A DNA stretch of 64,000 nt from Microbacterium sp. RURRCA19A (lineage in GTDB: Bacteria; Actinomycetota; Actinomycetes; Actinomycetales; Microbacteriaceae): positions 186,001 to 250,000 of the forward strand of contig NZ_FTNQ01000001.1 in assembly GCF_900156455.1 (NCBI RefSeq), in the 5' to 3' direction. Positions 1 to 8,286 of this stretch are shown here, in pieces (the stretch's first letter is position 1; the number at the start of each line of letters is the position of its first letter). A program made the position numbers and the translations under genes. The notes beneath the pieces were generated by a model that ran no database searches, was not told the DNA's origin, and worked only from the letters and a program-made list of their open reading frames with translations.

Positions 1-883
1 GCGAGCCGAGCACCGGCTCCTGCCCGGGACGGGCAAGGCGTTCGAGGTCCGTGCCGGGCAGGTCCTTCGCGTGGCCCAGGTCGACGGCGATCAGTGCGCC
101 GACCTGAACGTCTTCTCTCTGCACGACTATCGCGAGGCGATGCACGTCGGTCGCACGCGCACGCTGCACGGCATCCATCCGGGCGAGGGGTCGTTCCTGT
201 GGTCGGCGCCTCCGCGCGAGCGAGCCATGATGTTCCTCCTGTCGGATGCCGCGGGCCTGAACGACACCCTCTTCCCGCGGTGCAGTGCCGCGATGTACGA
301 GTCCATGTTCGGCTTCGCCGAGCACACCAACTGCGCCGACATGCAGGCCGAGGCGCAGCGCGAGTACGGGCTGACCCCGGACGACGTGCACGACTCGTTC
401 AACCTGTTCATGGCCACGCGGGTCAACGCGAATGGCTCGATCGAGGTGGTCCACCAGCACACGCCGGCGACCGCCTTCGTGGAGATGCTCGCGGTCATGG
501 ACGTCCTCGCGGTGCCGAACGTCTGCGGCAACGACATCTTCCGCACGAGCAACTACTCGCTGCGGCCGCTCGACGTCACCGTGTTCGACGCCGCCGAGTC
601 CGACCTCGACCGCGTGCCGCCGCTGCAGGTGCACCGCGCGCAGCGCACGCCCGCGGACTTCGCTCAGCCGGAGATCCGAGCGGAACGGCGTCTGCAGAGG
701 GACGCCTCCTACGAGCCCCGTTTCGCGCGCACCCCGGTCACGGTCGACCGCCTCCCGATCGAGCTCGGCGAAGCGGACAGCGCCCTGCTCCACGCCCACG
801 CGCGTCGAGACCTGTACGGCGACGACGACGAGGCCGCGCTGCGCGACATCGTCCTCAGCTGGTGGGTGCAGAGCCATGCATGA
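1..883 (+). CDS. DUF1989 (urea carboxylase-associated family) protein, 5' end outside the window
   Basis: The frame is open from base 2 to a TGA at 881-883, giving 293 visible residues; the true start lies upstream. The GTG at 71 is not the start, because the family-like segment GQVLRVAQVDGDQCADL runs straight across it. Other family-like segments are THGIHPGEG-type (here TLHGIHPGEGSFLW) and CGNDIFRTSNYSLRP. DUF1989 proteins occur beside urea carboxylase and related nitrogen-compound genes; their biochemical role is poorly defined. The stop overlaps the start of the next gene by 8 bp, so the two are translationally coupled. With the substrate-binding protein that follows, the context suggests uptake and breakdown of a small nitrogenous compound (inference). 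Confidence 0.8.
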   Translation, partial: RAEHRLLPGTGKAFEVRAGQVLRVAQVDGDQCADLNVFSLHDYREAMHVGRTRTLHGIHPGEGSFLWSAPPRERAMMFLLSDAAGLNDTLFPRCSAAMYESMFGFAEHTNCADMQAEAQREYGLTPDDVHDSFNLFMATRVNANGSIEVVHQHTPATAFVEMLAVMDVLAVPNVCGNDIFRTSNYSLRPLDVTVFDAAESDLDRVPPLQVHRAQRTPADFAQPEIRAERRLQRDASYEPRFARTPVTVDRLPIELGEADSALLHAHARRDLYGDDDEAALRDIVLSWWVQSHA

Positions 884-1502
884 CGTCGAGGACTTCGACG
901 CCCTGACGCCGTACGAGCGGTACAAGCTGATGGCCTCGCTCATCGTGCCGCGGCCCATCGCCTGGGTGACGACGCTCGGCCCGGACGGAGTCCCCAACGC
1001 CGCGCCCTTCTCGATGTTCGCCATGGTCGGCGAAGACCCGCCGCTCGTCATGGTGAGCATCGACCGCCTGCCCGGCGGTGTCCGCAAAGACACCGCGGTG
1101 AACATCGACGCGACCGGCGAGTTCGTCGTCCACCTCGTCGATCGGCCCCTGGTGGAGGCGATGGATGCCACGAGCGTGCGGCATCCCCCCGAGATCGACG
1201 AGCTCGCACACCGCGCGATCGACACGGTGCCCGCGGCCTCCGTCCGTCCGCCCGTGATCGCGGAGGCACCCGTCGCGCTCGAATGCGTGCTGTTCTCGCG
1301 CATGGACATCCCGAGCCGCGAGATCTACTTCGGTCGTGTCCAGCGCCTGCGCACGCGCCCCGGTCTCGTCGACCGCTCGCGAATGCGCGTGCGGCTCACC
1401 GACTACGCCCCGGTCGCCCGGTTCGGGGCGAGCTTCTACACGACAACGCGCGAACGTTTCACCCTGACCGGCGATCCCACGACCGACATCGATTCCCTCT
1501 GA
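876..1502 (+). CDS. flavin reductase-like FMN-binding split-barrel protein
   Basis: 208 residues from ATG 876, overlapping the upstream DUF1989 gene by 8 bp. The N-terminal part carries the signature LIVPRPIAWVTTLGPDG followed by NAAPFSMFAMVGEDPP, typical of the flavin reductase-like domain that binds FMN in a split beta-barrel. Such proteins either supply reduced flavin to a partner monooxygenase or carry out flavin-dependent reductions. No monooxygenase lies next to it in the window; a partner could be further upstream. The longer open frame upstream of 876 is a shadow of the DUF1989 gene. The family call is firm, the substrate is unknown. Confidence 0.85.
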   Translation: MHDVEDFDALTPYERYKLMASLIVPRPIAWVTTLGPDGVPNAAPFSMFAMVGEDPPLVMVSIDRLPGGVRKDTAVNIDATGEFVVHLVDRPLVEAMDATSVRHPPEIDELAHRAIDTVPAASVRPPVIAEAPVALECVLFSRMDIPSREIYFGRVQRLRTRPGLVDRSRMRVRLTDYAPVARFGASFYTTTRERFTLTGDPTTDIDSL

Positions 1503-1528
1503 GCTCCACCCGACCACAGGAGAACACC

Positions 1529-2695
1529 ATGACCCGACTCTCACGCCCCCTCTCCGCTGTCGCCGTCGGCGCCGCCGTGGCCGCCGTGCTGACCGGCTGC
1601 GCGTCCGGAGGCGCCACTGCTCCCGCGGCGTCGTCCGGTCTCGCCATCGGAGCGACCGACCTGTCCGGCGTCTGCCCGGCGACCGTCGTCATCCAGACCG
1701 ACTGGAACCCGCAGGCCGAGCAAGGCGGACTGTTCACCCTTCTCGGCCCGGATGCCCGGATCGACGCGGGGAAGAAAAGCGTGTCCGGGCCGCTGATGTC
1801 GAAGGGGGAGTGGACCGGGGTGAACGTCGAGATCCGCGCGGGCGGACCCGCGATCGGCTTCTCGGGCGTCCCGGCCCAGATGTACACCGACCCCGACATC
1901 CTGCTCGGCTGGGTGAACACCGACGACGCCATCGCGGCATCCGACACCCTCCCGACGACCGCGGTGATGTCGACCTTCGAGAAGGCGCCGTGGGCGATCA
2001 TGTGGGACCCGAAGACCTACCCCGACGTGCACTCGATCGCCGACCTCGGGAAGACGGATGCCACGGTCCGGTACTTCGACGGTACGACGTACATGGACTA
2101 CCTCACCGGCTCGGGGCTCCTGCGCACCGACCAGCTCGACGGGTCGTACGACGGCACGCCCGCCGCGTTCATCGCCGCCGACGGAACCGCCGCGCAGCAG
2201 GGCTTCGCGACGGTCGAGCCCTGGGTGTACGAGAACGCGATCCCCGAGTGGGGTCGCGCTCTCGACTACCAGCTCGTCGCCGACACGGGGTACCCGATCT
2301 ACGCGGTGGCGCTGGCCGCGCGCAGCGCCGACATCGACACGCAGGCGGACTGCCTCTCGAAGCTCGTCCCGGTCGTGCAGCAGGCGAGCGTGGACTACTT
2401 CGCCGACCCCGCCGCGGCCAACGCACTGATCGTGTCGGCGGTGGAGCAGTACGACAACGGCTGGGTCTACCCGGCCGCAGAGGCCGAGAACTCCACCGCG
2501 CAGCAGCGGGCCCTCGGCCTCGCTGCCAATGGGGCGGACGGAACCTTCGGATCCTTCGACGAGACGCGGGTGGCCCGGGTGCAGTCGATCGTGACCCCGA
2601 TCCTGACCGAGAAGGGCGTGACGGTGCCTGCGGGGCTGACGCCGGAGCAACTGGCGACGAATCGGTTCCTCGATCCCGCCATCGCTCTTCCCTGA
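1529..2695 (+). CDS. ABC transporter substrate-binding lipoprotein (NMT1/THI5- or SsuA-like)
   Basis: 388 residues from ATG 1529, preceded by AGGAGAA at 1518-1524. A lipoprotein signal is visible: basic n-region, hydrophobic stretch and lipobox LTGC with Cys24. The mature part begins with an Ala/Ser-rich linker and then has VVIQTDWNPQAEQGG, the usual opening of periplasmic NMT1/THI5-type binding proteins for nitrate, sulfonate or pyrimidine-like solutes. No permease or ATPase follows, so they are presumably upstream of the window. It is the last gene of its unit, since a terminator follows at 2710-2752. The ligand is unknown; association with DUF1989 hints at a nitrogenous compound. Confidence 0.82.
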   Translation: MTRLSRPLSAVAVGAAVAAVLTGCASGGATAPAASSGLAIGATDLSGVCPATVVIQTDWNPQAEQGGLFTLLGPDARIDAGKKSVSGPLMSKGEWTGVNVEIRAGGPAIGFSGVPAQMYTDPDILLGWVNTDDAIAASDTLPTTAVMSTFEKAPWAIMWDPKTYPDVHSIADLGKTDATVRYFDGTTYMDYLTGSGLLRTDQLDGSYDGTPAAFIAADGTAAQQGFATVEPWVYENAIPEWGRALDYQLVADTGYPIYAVALAARSADIDTQADCLSKLVPVVQQASVDYFADPAAANALIVSAVEQYDNGWVYPAAEAENSTAQQRALGLAANGADGTFGSFDETRVARVQSIVTPILTEKGVTVPAGLTPEQLATNRFLDPAIALP

Positions 2696-2709
2696 GTCAC
2701 GGCTCCGCG

Positions 2710-2752
2710 CAGACCGCGGTGCGACTTCGGTCGTACCGCGGTCTGTGTTTTT
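2710..2752 (+). terminator. Rho-independent terminator after the substrate-binding protein gene
   Basis: Perfect 11-bp stem, CAGACCGCGGT at 2710-2720 with ACCGCGGTCTG at 2735-2745, 14-nt loop, then TGTTTTT. It separates the first unit from the fructose operon. Confidence 0.9.
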
Positions 2753-2762
2753 GCCTGCCCGG

Positions 2763-2796
2763 ATGTGTTGCTTCATGTGGTTGCGTGTTGTACTGT
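2763..2796 (+). promoter_or_regulatory. fructose operon promoter with candidate FruR operator repeats
   Basis: A -35 box TTGCTT (2768-2773) and a -10 box TACTGT (2791-2796) are 17 bp apart. Two direct repeats, ATGTGTTGC (2763-2771) and ATGTGGTTGC (2775-2784), overlap the -35 region. DeoR-family repressors bind repeated elements like these, so autoregulation by FruR is a reasonable inference. Confidence 0.6.
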
Positions 2797-2820
2797 GTGG
2801 GAATCTTCGAAGGGGATCCC

Positions 2821-3606
2821 GTGTACGCAATGGAGCGCCAGCAGCTCATCGAGCGCGAACTGCGCGAGATCGGACGCGTCAGCGTCGTCGACCTCGCCCG
2901 CCGTTTCGACGTCACCACAGAGACCGTTCGTCGCGACCTCGACCGTCTTGAGCAGACCGGCGCCCTGCGTCGCGTCCACGGCGGCGCCGTCGGGACGGAC
3001 CGTGCGAGCACCACCGAGGTGTCGCTGTCCGAACGCCGCCTCCGCCAGGGTGACGCCAAGCGCGCCATCGGTGCAGCGGCGGCCCGTCTGCTCACTCCCG
3101 GGTTCCGCGGCTCGATCTTCATCGACGCCGGGACCACCCCCGCGGCCGTGGCCGCAGAACTCCCGCTCGTCCTCGGCGACAGCTCGGGCGAGGTCGAGAT
3201 CGTCACGCACTCCCTCGAAGCGGCCCACCTGCTCGCGGGCGACGACCGTGTCTCGCTCACCGTGATCGGCGGCAAGGTCCGCGGGGTCACCGCCGCCGCC
3301 GTCGGGGCGCACACGGTGCGCTCGATCGGCGAGCTCCGCCCCGACATCGCCTTCGTCGGCACCAACGGGCTGAGCGCCGGATTCGGCCTCAGCACTCCCG
3401 ATCCCGAGGAAGCGGCCGTGAAGACCGCGATCATCCGGGCCGCGCGACGGGTGGTGGTCGTCGCCGACACCGCCAAGTTCGGGGAGGAGCTGCTCGTGCG
3501 CTTCGCGCGCCTCGACGAGATCGACGTCCTCGTCACCGACGGGACGCCGCCCGAACTGCTCGCGGAAGCCTTGGCCGACGCCGATGCGGAGGTGCGCGTC
3601 GCATGA
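2821..3606 (+). CDS. fruR: DeoR-family transcriptional regulator of the fructose operon
   Basis: 261 residues. The GTG at 2821 is chosen over the ATG at 2830 because AAGGGG (2810-2815) sits at the right distance and it gives the N-terminus MYAMERQQLI, common for actinobacterial FruR-like proteins. Residues about 5-55 form the DeoR helix-turn-helix (VSVVDLARRFDVTTETVRRDL), followed by RVHGGAV. The remainder is the DeoR sensor fold, with IDAGTT, THSLEAA and FVGTNGLS segments, which binds phosphorylated sugars. It overlaps fruK by 4 bp (ATGA) and heads the operon. By family analogy it represses the operon until fructose 1-phosphate appears. Confidence 0.9.
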   Translation: MYAMERQQLIERELREIGRVSVVDLARRFDVTTETVRRDLDRLEQTGALRRVHGGAVGTDRASTTEVSLSERRLRQGDAKRAIGAAAARLLTPGFRGSIFIDAGTTPAAVAAELPLVLGDSSGEVEIVTHSLEAAHLLAGDDRVSLTVIGGKVRGVTAAAVGAHTVRSIGELRPDIAFVGTNGLSAGFGLSTPDPEEAAVKTAIIRAARRVVVVADTAKFGEELLVRFARLDEIDVLVTDGTPPELLAEALADADAEVRVA

Positions 3607-4568
3607 TCGTCACCGTCACCGCCAATCCGTCGGCCGACCGCGCGGTCGAGCTGCCCGGCCCCCTCGTGCCGGGGGAGGTGCAGCGCGCCGCGTCCTCGCG
3701 TGAGGACGCGGGCGGCAAGGGCGTCAACGTCTCCCGCGTCGTGTCCGCCGCCGGGGCGCCCACCCGTGCCGTCGTCCCCGTCAACGCGCACGACCCGTAT
3801 CGCCTGCTCCTGGACGACGCCGGCGTCGATCTCGACATCGTCGCGGTTGAGGGGCGGGTGCGCGCGAACCTCACGATCACCGACCCGCAGGGCGAGACGA
3901 CCAAGCTCAACCTGCCCGGTGCGGAGCTCTCGCCGTCGGAGGCGGCGGCGCTCACCGAGGGCGTCGTCGCCGCCGCGGAGAACGCCACCTGGCTCGTCCT
4001 CGCCGGATCGTTGCCGCCGGGTGTGCCCACCACGTTCTACGCGGACCTCATCACCGCCGTGCGCGATCGGTGGGGCGACGCGTCTCCGCGCATCGCGGTC
4101 GACGCGTCCGGGGCGGCTCTCGCGGCCGTCGTCGAGTCCGCACGGCCCGACGTGATCAAGCCGAACCACGAAGAGCTGGCCGAGCTCGTCGGCGAGGATG
4201 CCACGGCCGACGCCGACGTCCTGCTCGAAGCCGCGCGGCGCGCCGCGGCCCTCGTGCCCGGCCGGGTGGCATCCGCTCTCGTCACCCTCGGTGCCGACGG
4301 AGCACTGCTGTTCGACGGCGACGGCGCGTGGCGCGGTCGCGCGCCGAAGATCCAGGTCGCGAGCACGGTCGGGGCGGGCGACAGCTCGCTCGCCGGCTAC
4401 CTGCTCGCCGACCTCGACGGGGCTACGGCCCCCGAACGCCTCGCTCGCAGCATCGCCTACGGCGCAGCTGCGGCGACCCTCCCGGGGACACAGGCCCCGA
4501 CACCGGCCGATCTGCCCGCGGGGCCGATTGCCGTGACCGTTTTCTCCACCCCCACCGCAACATCCTGA
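3603..4568 (+). CDS. fruK: 1-phosphofructokinase
   Basis: 321 residues, ATG overlapping the fruR stop. It phosphorylates fructose 1-phosphate to fructose 1,6-bisphosphate with ATP in the cytoplasm. PfkB-family marks are visible: an N-terminal TANPSADRAVE segment, the glycine-rich AGGKGVNVSRV near residue 38, and the C-terminal VGAGDSSLAGYL whose GAGD aspartate is the catalytic base. Its place between fruR and the fructose-specific PTS permease supports FruK rather than tagatose-6-phosphate kinase. It uses the product of FruA directly. Confidence 0.93.
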   Translation: MIVTVTANPSADRAVELPGPLVPGEVQRAASSREDAGGKGVNVSRVVSAAGAPTRAVVPVNAHDPYRLLLDDAGVDLDIVAVEGRVRANLTITDPQGETTKLNLPGAELSPSEAAALTEGVVAAAENATWLVLAGSLPPGVPTTFYADLITAVRDRWGDASPRIAVDASGAALAAVVESARPDVIKPNHEELAELVGEDATADADVLLEAARRAAALVPGRVASALVTLGADGALLFDGDGAWRGRAPKIQVASTVGAGDSSLAGYLLADLDGATAPERLARSIAYGAAAATLPGTQAPTPADLPAGPIAVTVFSTPTATS

Positions 4569-4588
4569 CCACGAAAGGTCACCGAACA

Positions 4589-6649
4589 ATGTCCGACATC
4601 ATCACACCGGAGCTCGTCAGCCTCGACGCGCCCCTGGGGGCCGACAAGCAGTCGGTCATCCGTGCTCTGGCCGAGCGTGTCGTCGCGCAGGGCCGCGCGA
4701 CCAGCGCGCAGGAACTCTTCGACGATGCGTGGGCCCGCGAGCAGAAGGACGAGACCGGCCTCCCCGGGGGCATCGGCATCCCGCACGCCCGCAGCGCCTC
4801 GGTCACCGAGCCGACCCTCGCGTTCGCACGACTGACGCCGGGCGTCGACTTCGGCGCCCCCGACGGTCCCGCCGACGTCGTGTTCCTCATCGCCGCGCCC
4901 GCCGGCGCCGACGAGGCGCACCTCGCGGTGCTGTCGCAGCTCGCCCGGAGCCTCATGAAGCCCGAGTTCACCGGTGGTCTCCGCGCCGCGGCGACGCCGT
5001 CGGACGCGGTCCGGATCATCACGGATGCCATCGCCCCGGCGCCCGAGGCGCCTGCCGCTGCTGCCGCTCCCGCGGCCACGCGCGCCGAGAACCGTGCCGC
5101 GACGGCCACGAAGACCACCAAGATCGTCGCCGTGACCGCCTGCGCCACCGGCATCGCCCACACGTTCATGGCGGCGGACGCCCTCACCGCGGCCGGCGCC
5201 GAGACCGACGGTGTCGAGCTCATCGTCGAGCCGCAGGGCTCCAGCGGCTACAAGGCCCTGCCGCAGAGCGTCATCGACGACGCCGACGCCGTGATCTTCG
5301 CCGTCGATGTGGACGTGCGCGAGCCCCAGCGCTTCGCGGGCAAGCCGGTCGTGCGCGCCGGCGTCAAGCGCGGCATCGAACAGCCGAAGCAGCTCATCGC
5401 CGAGGCGGTCGCCGCGGTCGACAACCCGAATGCCGCGCGCGTCGCCGGTTCGGTGGCCGGCGCCTCGGCCGCCGCACCCGCGGTCCCGCAGTCGGTGGGC
5501 CGCCGTATCCAGCGCTGGCTGCTGACCGGTGTGAGCTACATGATCCCGTTCGTCGCCGGCGGCGGCCTCCTGATCGCGCTGGGCTTCCTGCTCGGCGGCT
5601 ACGAGGTCACCAAGAACGCGGCCAATGTCATCATCCAGAACTCGCTCTGGGATCTGCCCACCGAGGGCATCACGTCGCCCCTGGGGCCGATCGGACAGTA
5701 CCTCGGGTCGGTCGCCTTCATGATCGGTGCGACCTCGATGGGCTTCATCGTCGCCGTGCTGGCGGGCTTCATCGCCTACGCGATCGCCGACCGTCCGGGC
5801 ATCGCGCCGGGCTTCGTCGCCGGTGCCGTGGCGGTCCTGATGAACGCCGGCTTCATCGGCGGAATCATCGGCGGTCTGCTCGCGGGTTTCATCGCCTGGT
5901 GGCTCGGCCGTTTCGACGCCCCGCGCTGGTTGCGGGGACTCATGCCGGTGGTGATCGTCCCGTTCCTCGGCTCGATCTTCGCCTCGGGCCTGATGATCCT
6001 GTTCCTCGGTCGCCCGATCGCCTCGCTCATGGCCGCCCTGACCGAGGGGCTGACGTCGCTCGCCGCGAGCGGCGCCGGCGCCGTTCTGCTCGGTGTGATC
6101 CTCGGCCTCATGATGTGCTTCGACCTCGGCGGTCCGGTCAACAAGGTCGCCTACGTCTTCGCCACGACCGGCCTCGCCGCCGCGACGCAGACCAACACGG
6201 CGCCGTACCTCATCATGGCGGCGGTCATGGCCGCGGGCATGGTTCCGCCGCTCGCGATGGCGCTGGCCTCCACGGTCCTCGCCCGCGGACGCTTCACCCC
6301 GGTCGAGCGTGAGAACGGCGCAGCGGCCTGGCTGCTGGGCGCATCGTTCATCTCCGAGGGCGCGATCCCGTTCGCCGCGGCCGACCCGCTGCGCGTCATC
6401 CCGGCCTCGATGGTCGGCGGTGCGATCACCGGTGGACTGAGCATGCTGATCGGCGTGCAGTCCTACGCCCCGCACGGCGGAATCTTCGTGCTCTTCGCGA
6501 TCAATCCGGTGTGGGGTTTCCCCCTCGCGATCATCGTGGGTACGGTCGTTTCGGCGCTGCTCGTCGTCGCACTCAAGCGTGTCGGCGGCGCCCGCAAGGA
6601 AGAAGCCCCCGTCGCCGAGTCCGCTCCCGCGGTCACGGTCGCGGCCTAA
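4589..6649 (+). CDS. fruA: fructose-specific PTS permease EIIABC
   Basis: 686 residues, preceded by GAAAGG at 4573-4578. Three PTS domains are in order. EIIA (about 1-150) has phospho-His in GIGIPHARS (H66). After an Ala/Pro-rich linker, EIIB (about 177-275) starts with VAVTACATGIAHTFMAA and the phospho-Cys is C185. EIIC (about 305-660) is a multi-span membrane domain beginning near SYMIPFVAGGG. The protein takes up fructose and delivers fructose 1-phosphate to FruK, receiving phosphate from HPr encoded just downstream. This is the usual domain order and length in Actinobacteria. Confidence 0.95.
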   Translation: MSDIITPELVSLDAPLGADKQSVIRALAERVVAQGRATSAQELFDDAWAREQKDETGLPGGIGIPHARSASVTEPTLAFARLTPGVDFGAPDGPADVVFLIAAPAGADEAHLAVLSQLARSLMKPEFTGGLRAAATPSDAVRIITDAIAPAPEAPAAAAAPAATRAENRAATATKTTKIVAVTACATGIAHTFMAADALTAAGAETDGVELIVEPQGSSGYKALPQSVIDDADAVIFAVDVDVREPQRFAGKPVVRAGVKRGIEQPKQLIAEAVAAVDNPNAARVAGSVAGASAAAPAVPQSVGRRIQRWLLTGVSYMIPFVAGGGLLIALGFLLGGYEVTKNAANVIIQNSLWDLPTEGITSPLGPIGQYLGSVAFMIGATSMGFIVAVLAGFIAYAIADRPGIAPGFVAGAVAVLMNAGFIGGIIGGLLAGFIAWWLGRFDAPRWLRGLMPVVIVPFLGSIFASGLMILFLGRPIASLMAALTEGLTSLAASGAGAVLLGVILGLMMCFDLGGPVNKVAYVFATTGLAAATQTNTAPYLIMAAVMAAGMVPPLAMALASTVLARGRFTPVERENGAAAWLLGASFISEGAIPFAAADPLRVIPASMVGGAITGGLSMLIGVQSYAPHGGIFVLFAINPVWGFPLAIIVGTVVSALLVVALKRVGGARKEEAPVAESAPAVTVAA

Positions 6650-6676
6650 GGCCCCATCGGTTCGAAAGGAATCACC

Positions 6677-6946
6677 ATGGCAGAACGTCAGGCCACCATC
6701 GCCAGCAGCTCCGGCCTCCACGCCCGTCCCGCGAAGCTCTTCGTGCAGGCCGTGCAGGAGAAGAAGGTGCCCGTCACCATCGCGGCCGAGGGCGGACCCG
6801 ACCTCAACGCCGGCAGCATCCTCTCGCTGATGGGCCTGGGGGCCGGTCACGGCACGGTCGTGACGCTCAAGGCCGAGGGGGAGGGCGCCGAGCAGGCGCT
6901 CGACGAGCTCGTCGCGCTCCTGGAGACCGATCTCGACGCGCAGTAA
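6677..6946 (+). CDS. ptsH: phosphocarrier protein HPr
   Basis: 89 residues, SD GAAAGGA (6663-6669). The active-site signature is SGLHARPAK with His15, the residue phosphorylated by enzyme I. Ser47 in NAGSILSLMGLG lies where low-GC Gram-positive HPr carries the regulatory serine, though HPr kinase is generally absent from Actinobacteria. It closes the fru operon, 27 bp after fruA, so phosphocarrier and permease are made together. Enzyme I is not in the window. Confidence 0.94.
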   Translation: MAERQATIASSSGLHARPAKLFVQAVQEKKVPVTIAAEGGPDLNAGSILSLMGLGAGHGTVVTLKAEGEGAEQALDELVALLETDLDAQ

Positions 6947-6977
6947 GCACGTCCTGCTCCGCTCCGCTCCCTCTCAT

Positions 6978-7044
6978 CGATAAACGCGATCCACAACGGG
7001 AAACGCGACGACAGACCGTGTCTCGGCGCGGATCGCGTTTATCG
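6978..7044. repeat. intergenic inverted repeat between convergent ptsH and MBL genes
   Basis: CGATAAACGCGATCC (6978-6992) is perfectly inverted at 7030-7044, around 37 nt that contain a further AAACGCGA. AT-rich blocks are unusual here. It could be a terminator component, a protein-binding site or a member of a dispersed repeat family; the sequence alone does not decide. Confidence 0.6.
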
Positions 7045-7059
7045 CGGGGGACGGAACGC

Positions 7060-7106
7060 AGAACACCGGATGCCACGGCCCGACGGGTCGTGGCATCCGG
7101 TGTTCT
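7060..7106. terminator. bidirectional terminator hairpin built on inverted GGATGCC
   Basis: Perfect 18-bp stem (7060-7077 with 7089-7106) and 11-nt loop between convergent genes. There is no long T-run. The stem contains GGATGCCAC and its inverse GTGGCATCC. Confidence 0.75.
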
Positions 7107-7220
7107 CGTCTGTGACCGATGCGCGTGCCGGGCTCCGGAGAAACGGACGGGGAGGGCGCGCACTCTGGCCGCGGCTGGCGTCCCTGCGTCCCCGCCTCCG
7201 GAGCCCGGCCCGGTGGGCTG

Positions 7221-7859
7221 TCAGACCTCGGTGGAATCGCCGGGTGCCAGGTCGACGAAGGAACCGCCGTTCTGCTCGACCGCCCAGGTCAGGCGCGCAT
7301 CGCCCATCTGCTTGCCCGCGACGGACAGGGTCATGTCGTGCGTGGCGAACGCACGCGCGGGCTTGACCGCGAGGACGTAGTCGATCGCCTCCGAGATCTT
7401 CAGCCACGGAGCCCCGACCGGGGCGGCCAGCAGAGCGACGTGCGCTCCGCGCGGCACCGTGTACGAGTCGCCGGGGTAGAAGAACGCATCGTTGACGAGC
7501 ACGCCGACGTTGTCGACGACGGGGATCGATTCGTGGATCACCGCATGCGTGCCGCCGAAGAACTCCAGGTGGAACGGACCGAGATCGAGCGTGTCCCCGG
7601 GGTGGACCGCGATGATGTCGAACCCCGCGGCCGCTTTCCGCACGCCCTCGGGACCGTAGACCGGTACACCCGGGTGAGCCTTCTGGAGCCGGGTCAGGTG
7701 CTCGGGCGTCCAGTGGTCGGCGTGTTCGTGGGTGATGACGACCCCGACGAGCCCGGTCAGTTCCTCGAGCGGCGACGTGAAGACGCCGGGGTCGATGACG
7801 AGTGTGTGTCCCGCTTCGCTGAGGACGAGTGCGGCGTGTTCGCGTTTGGTGACCTGCAT
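7221..7859 (-). CDS. MBL-fold metal-dependent hydrolase (UlaG/beta-lactamase-like)
   Basis: 212 residues from ATG at 7859. The metallo-beta-lactamase signature HxHxDH appears as THEHADHW (H44, H46, D48, H49); further ligand-type residues are in GGTHAVIH, FFYPGDSY and FATHDMTLS. These bind two metal ions in hydrolases of the UlaG-like group, which often act on phosphate or lactone esters. No substrate can be assigned. It is a single gene, convergent with the fru operon and divergent from the tRNA. No clear SD is visible upstream of the ATG. Confidence 0.85.
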   Translation of the reverse strand: MQVTKREHAALVLSEAGHTLVIDPGVFTSPLEELTGLVGVVITHEHADHWTPEHLTRLQKAHPGVPVYGPEGVRKAAAGFDIIAVHPGDTLDLGPFHLEFFGGTHAVIHESIPVVDNVGVLVNDAFFYPGDSYTVPRGAHVALLAAPVGAPWLKISEAIDYVLAVKPARAFATHDMTLSVAGKQMGDARLTWAVEQNGGSFVDLAPGDSTEV

Positions 7860-8030
7860 GTGTGGGAGTCAACTCCGCGGTGGGGGACCCTGCAAGCGCT
7901 GGACGGCGAGTCATCGGGATGCCACAGGGTGAACGTCCTGCATCAGCCGGGCATTCGCGCTTCCCTCGCGGCGGCCGGCACGGTACGGTGGGCGGGACAC
8001 GCCCGGGCTGCGAGTCATTCGCGGCCCGAT

Positions 8031-8060
8031 TTGTCGTGCGCGGCATCCGTAGTGCATACT
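8031..8060 (+). promoter_or_regulatory. promoter of tRNA-Glu
   Basis: TTGTCG (8031-8036) and CATACT (8055-8060) with an 18-bp spacer, ending 16 bp before the mature tRNA 5' end. Confidence 0.6.
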
Positions 8061-8076
8061 TGAACGGTTGCGACGC

Positions 8077-8152
8077 GGCCCCATCGTATAGCGGCCTAGT
8101 ACGCCGCCCTCTCACGGCGGTAACGCGGGTTCGAATCCCGCTGGGGTCACCA
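8077..8152 (+). tRNA. tRNA-Glu (anticodon CUC)
   Basis: 76 nt with encoded CCA. Acceptor GGCCCCA (8077-8083) pairs with TGGGGTC (8142-8148), with one G-T pair. The anticodon stem is CCGCC/GGCGG with loop CTCTCAC, so the anticodon is CTC (reads GAG). The T-arm is GCGGG-TTCGAAT-CCCGC. It stands alone and is followed at once by a terminator. Confidence 0.97.
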
Positions 8153-8196
8153 ACGAGAAGAAGCCTCGACCGAAGGGTCGGGGCTTCTTCTCGTTT
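8153..8196 (+). terminator. terminator of tRNA-Glu
   Basis: A 19-bp stem (8153-8171 with 8176-8194, one T-G pair) with a GAAG tetraloop and TTT tail begins on the base after the tRNA CCA. Confidence 0.9.
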
Positions 8197-8252
8197 CGGG
8201 GCCCGAGCAGGACGATAAGCCATCAGAGCGGGTTGGGCCCCACCCGCCCGGA

Positions 8253-8280
8253 GGCCCCGACCCTCCGCGGAGTCGGGGCC
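8253..8280. terminator. hairpin, probable terminator of the convergent DUF4349 gene
   Basis: GGCCCCGAC (8253-8261) and GTCGGGGCC (8272-8280) form a perfect 9-bp stem just beyond the DUF4349 stop codon. No T-run is present, which is common in this window. Confidence 0.5.
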
Positions 8281-8286
8281 GTGCGC

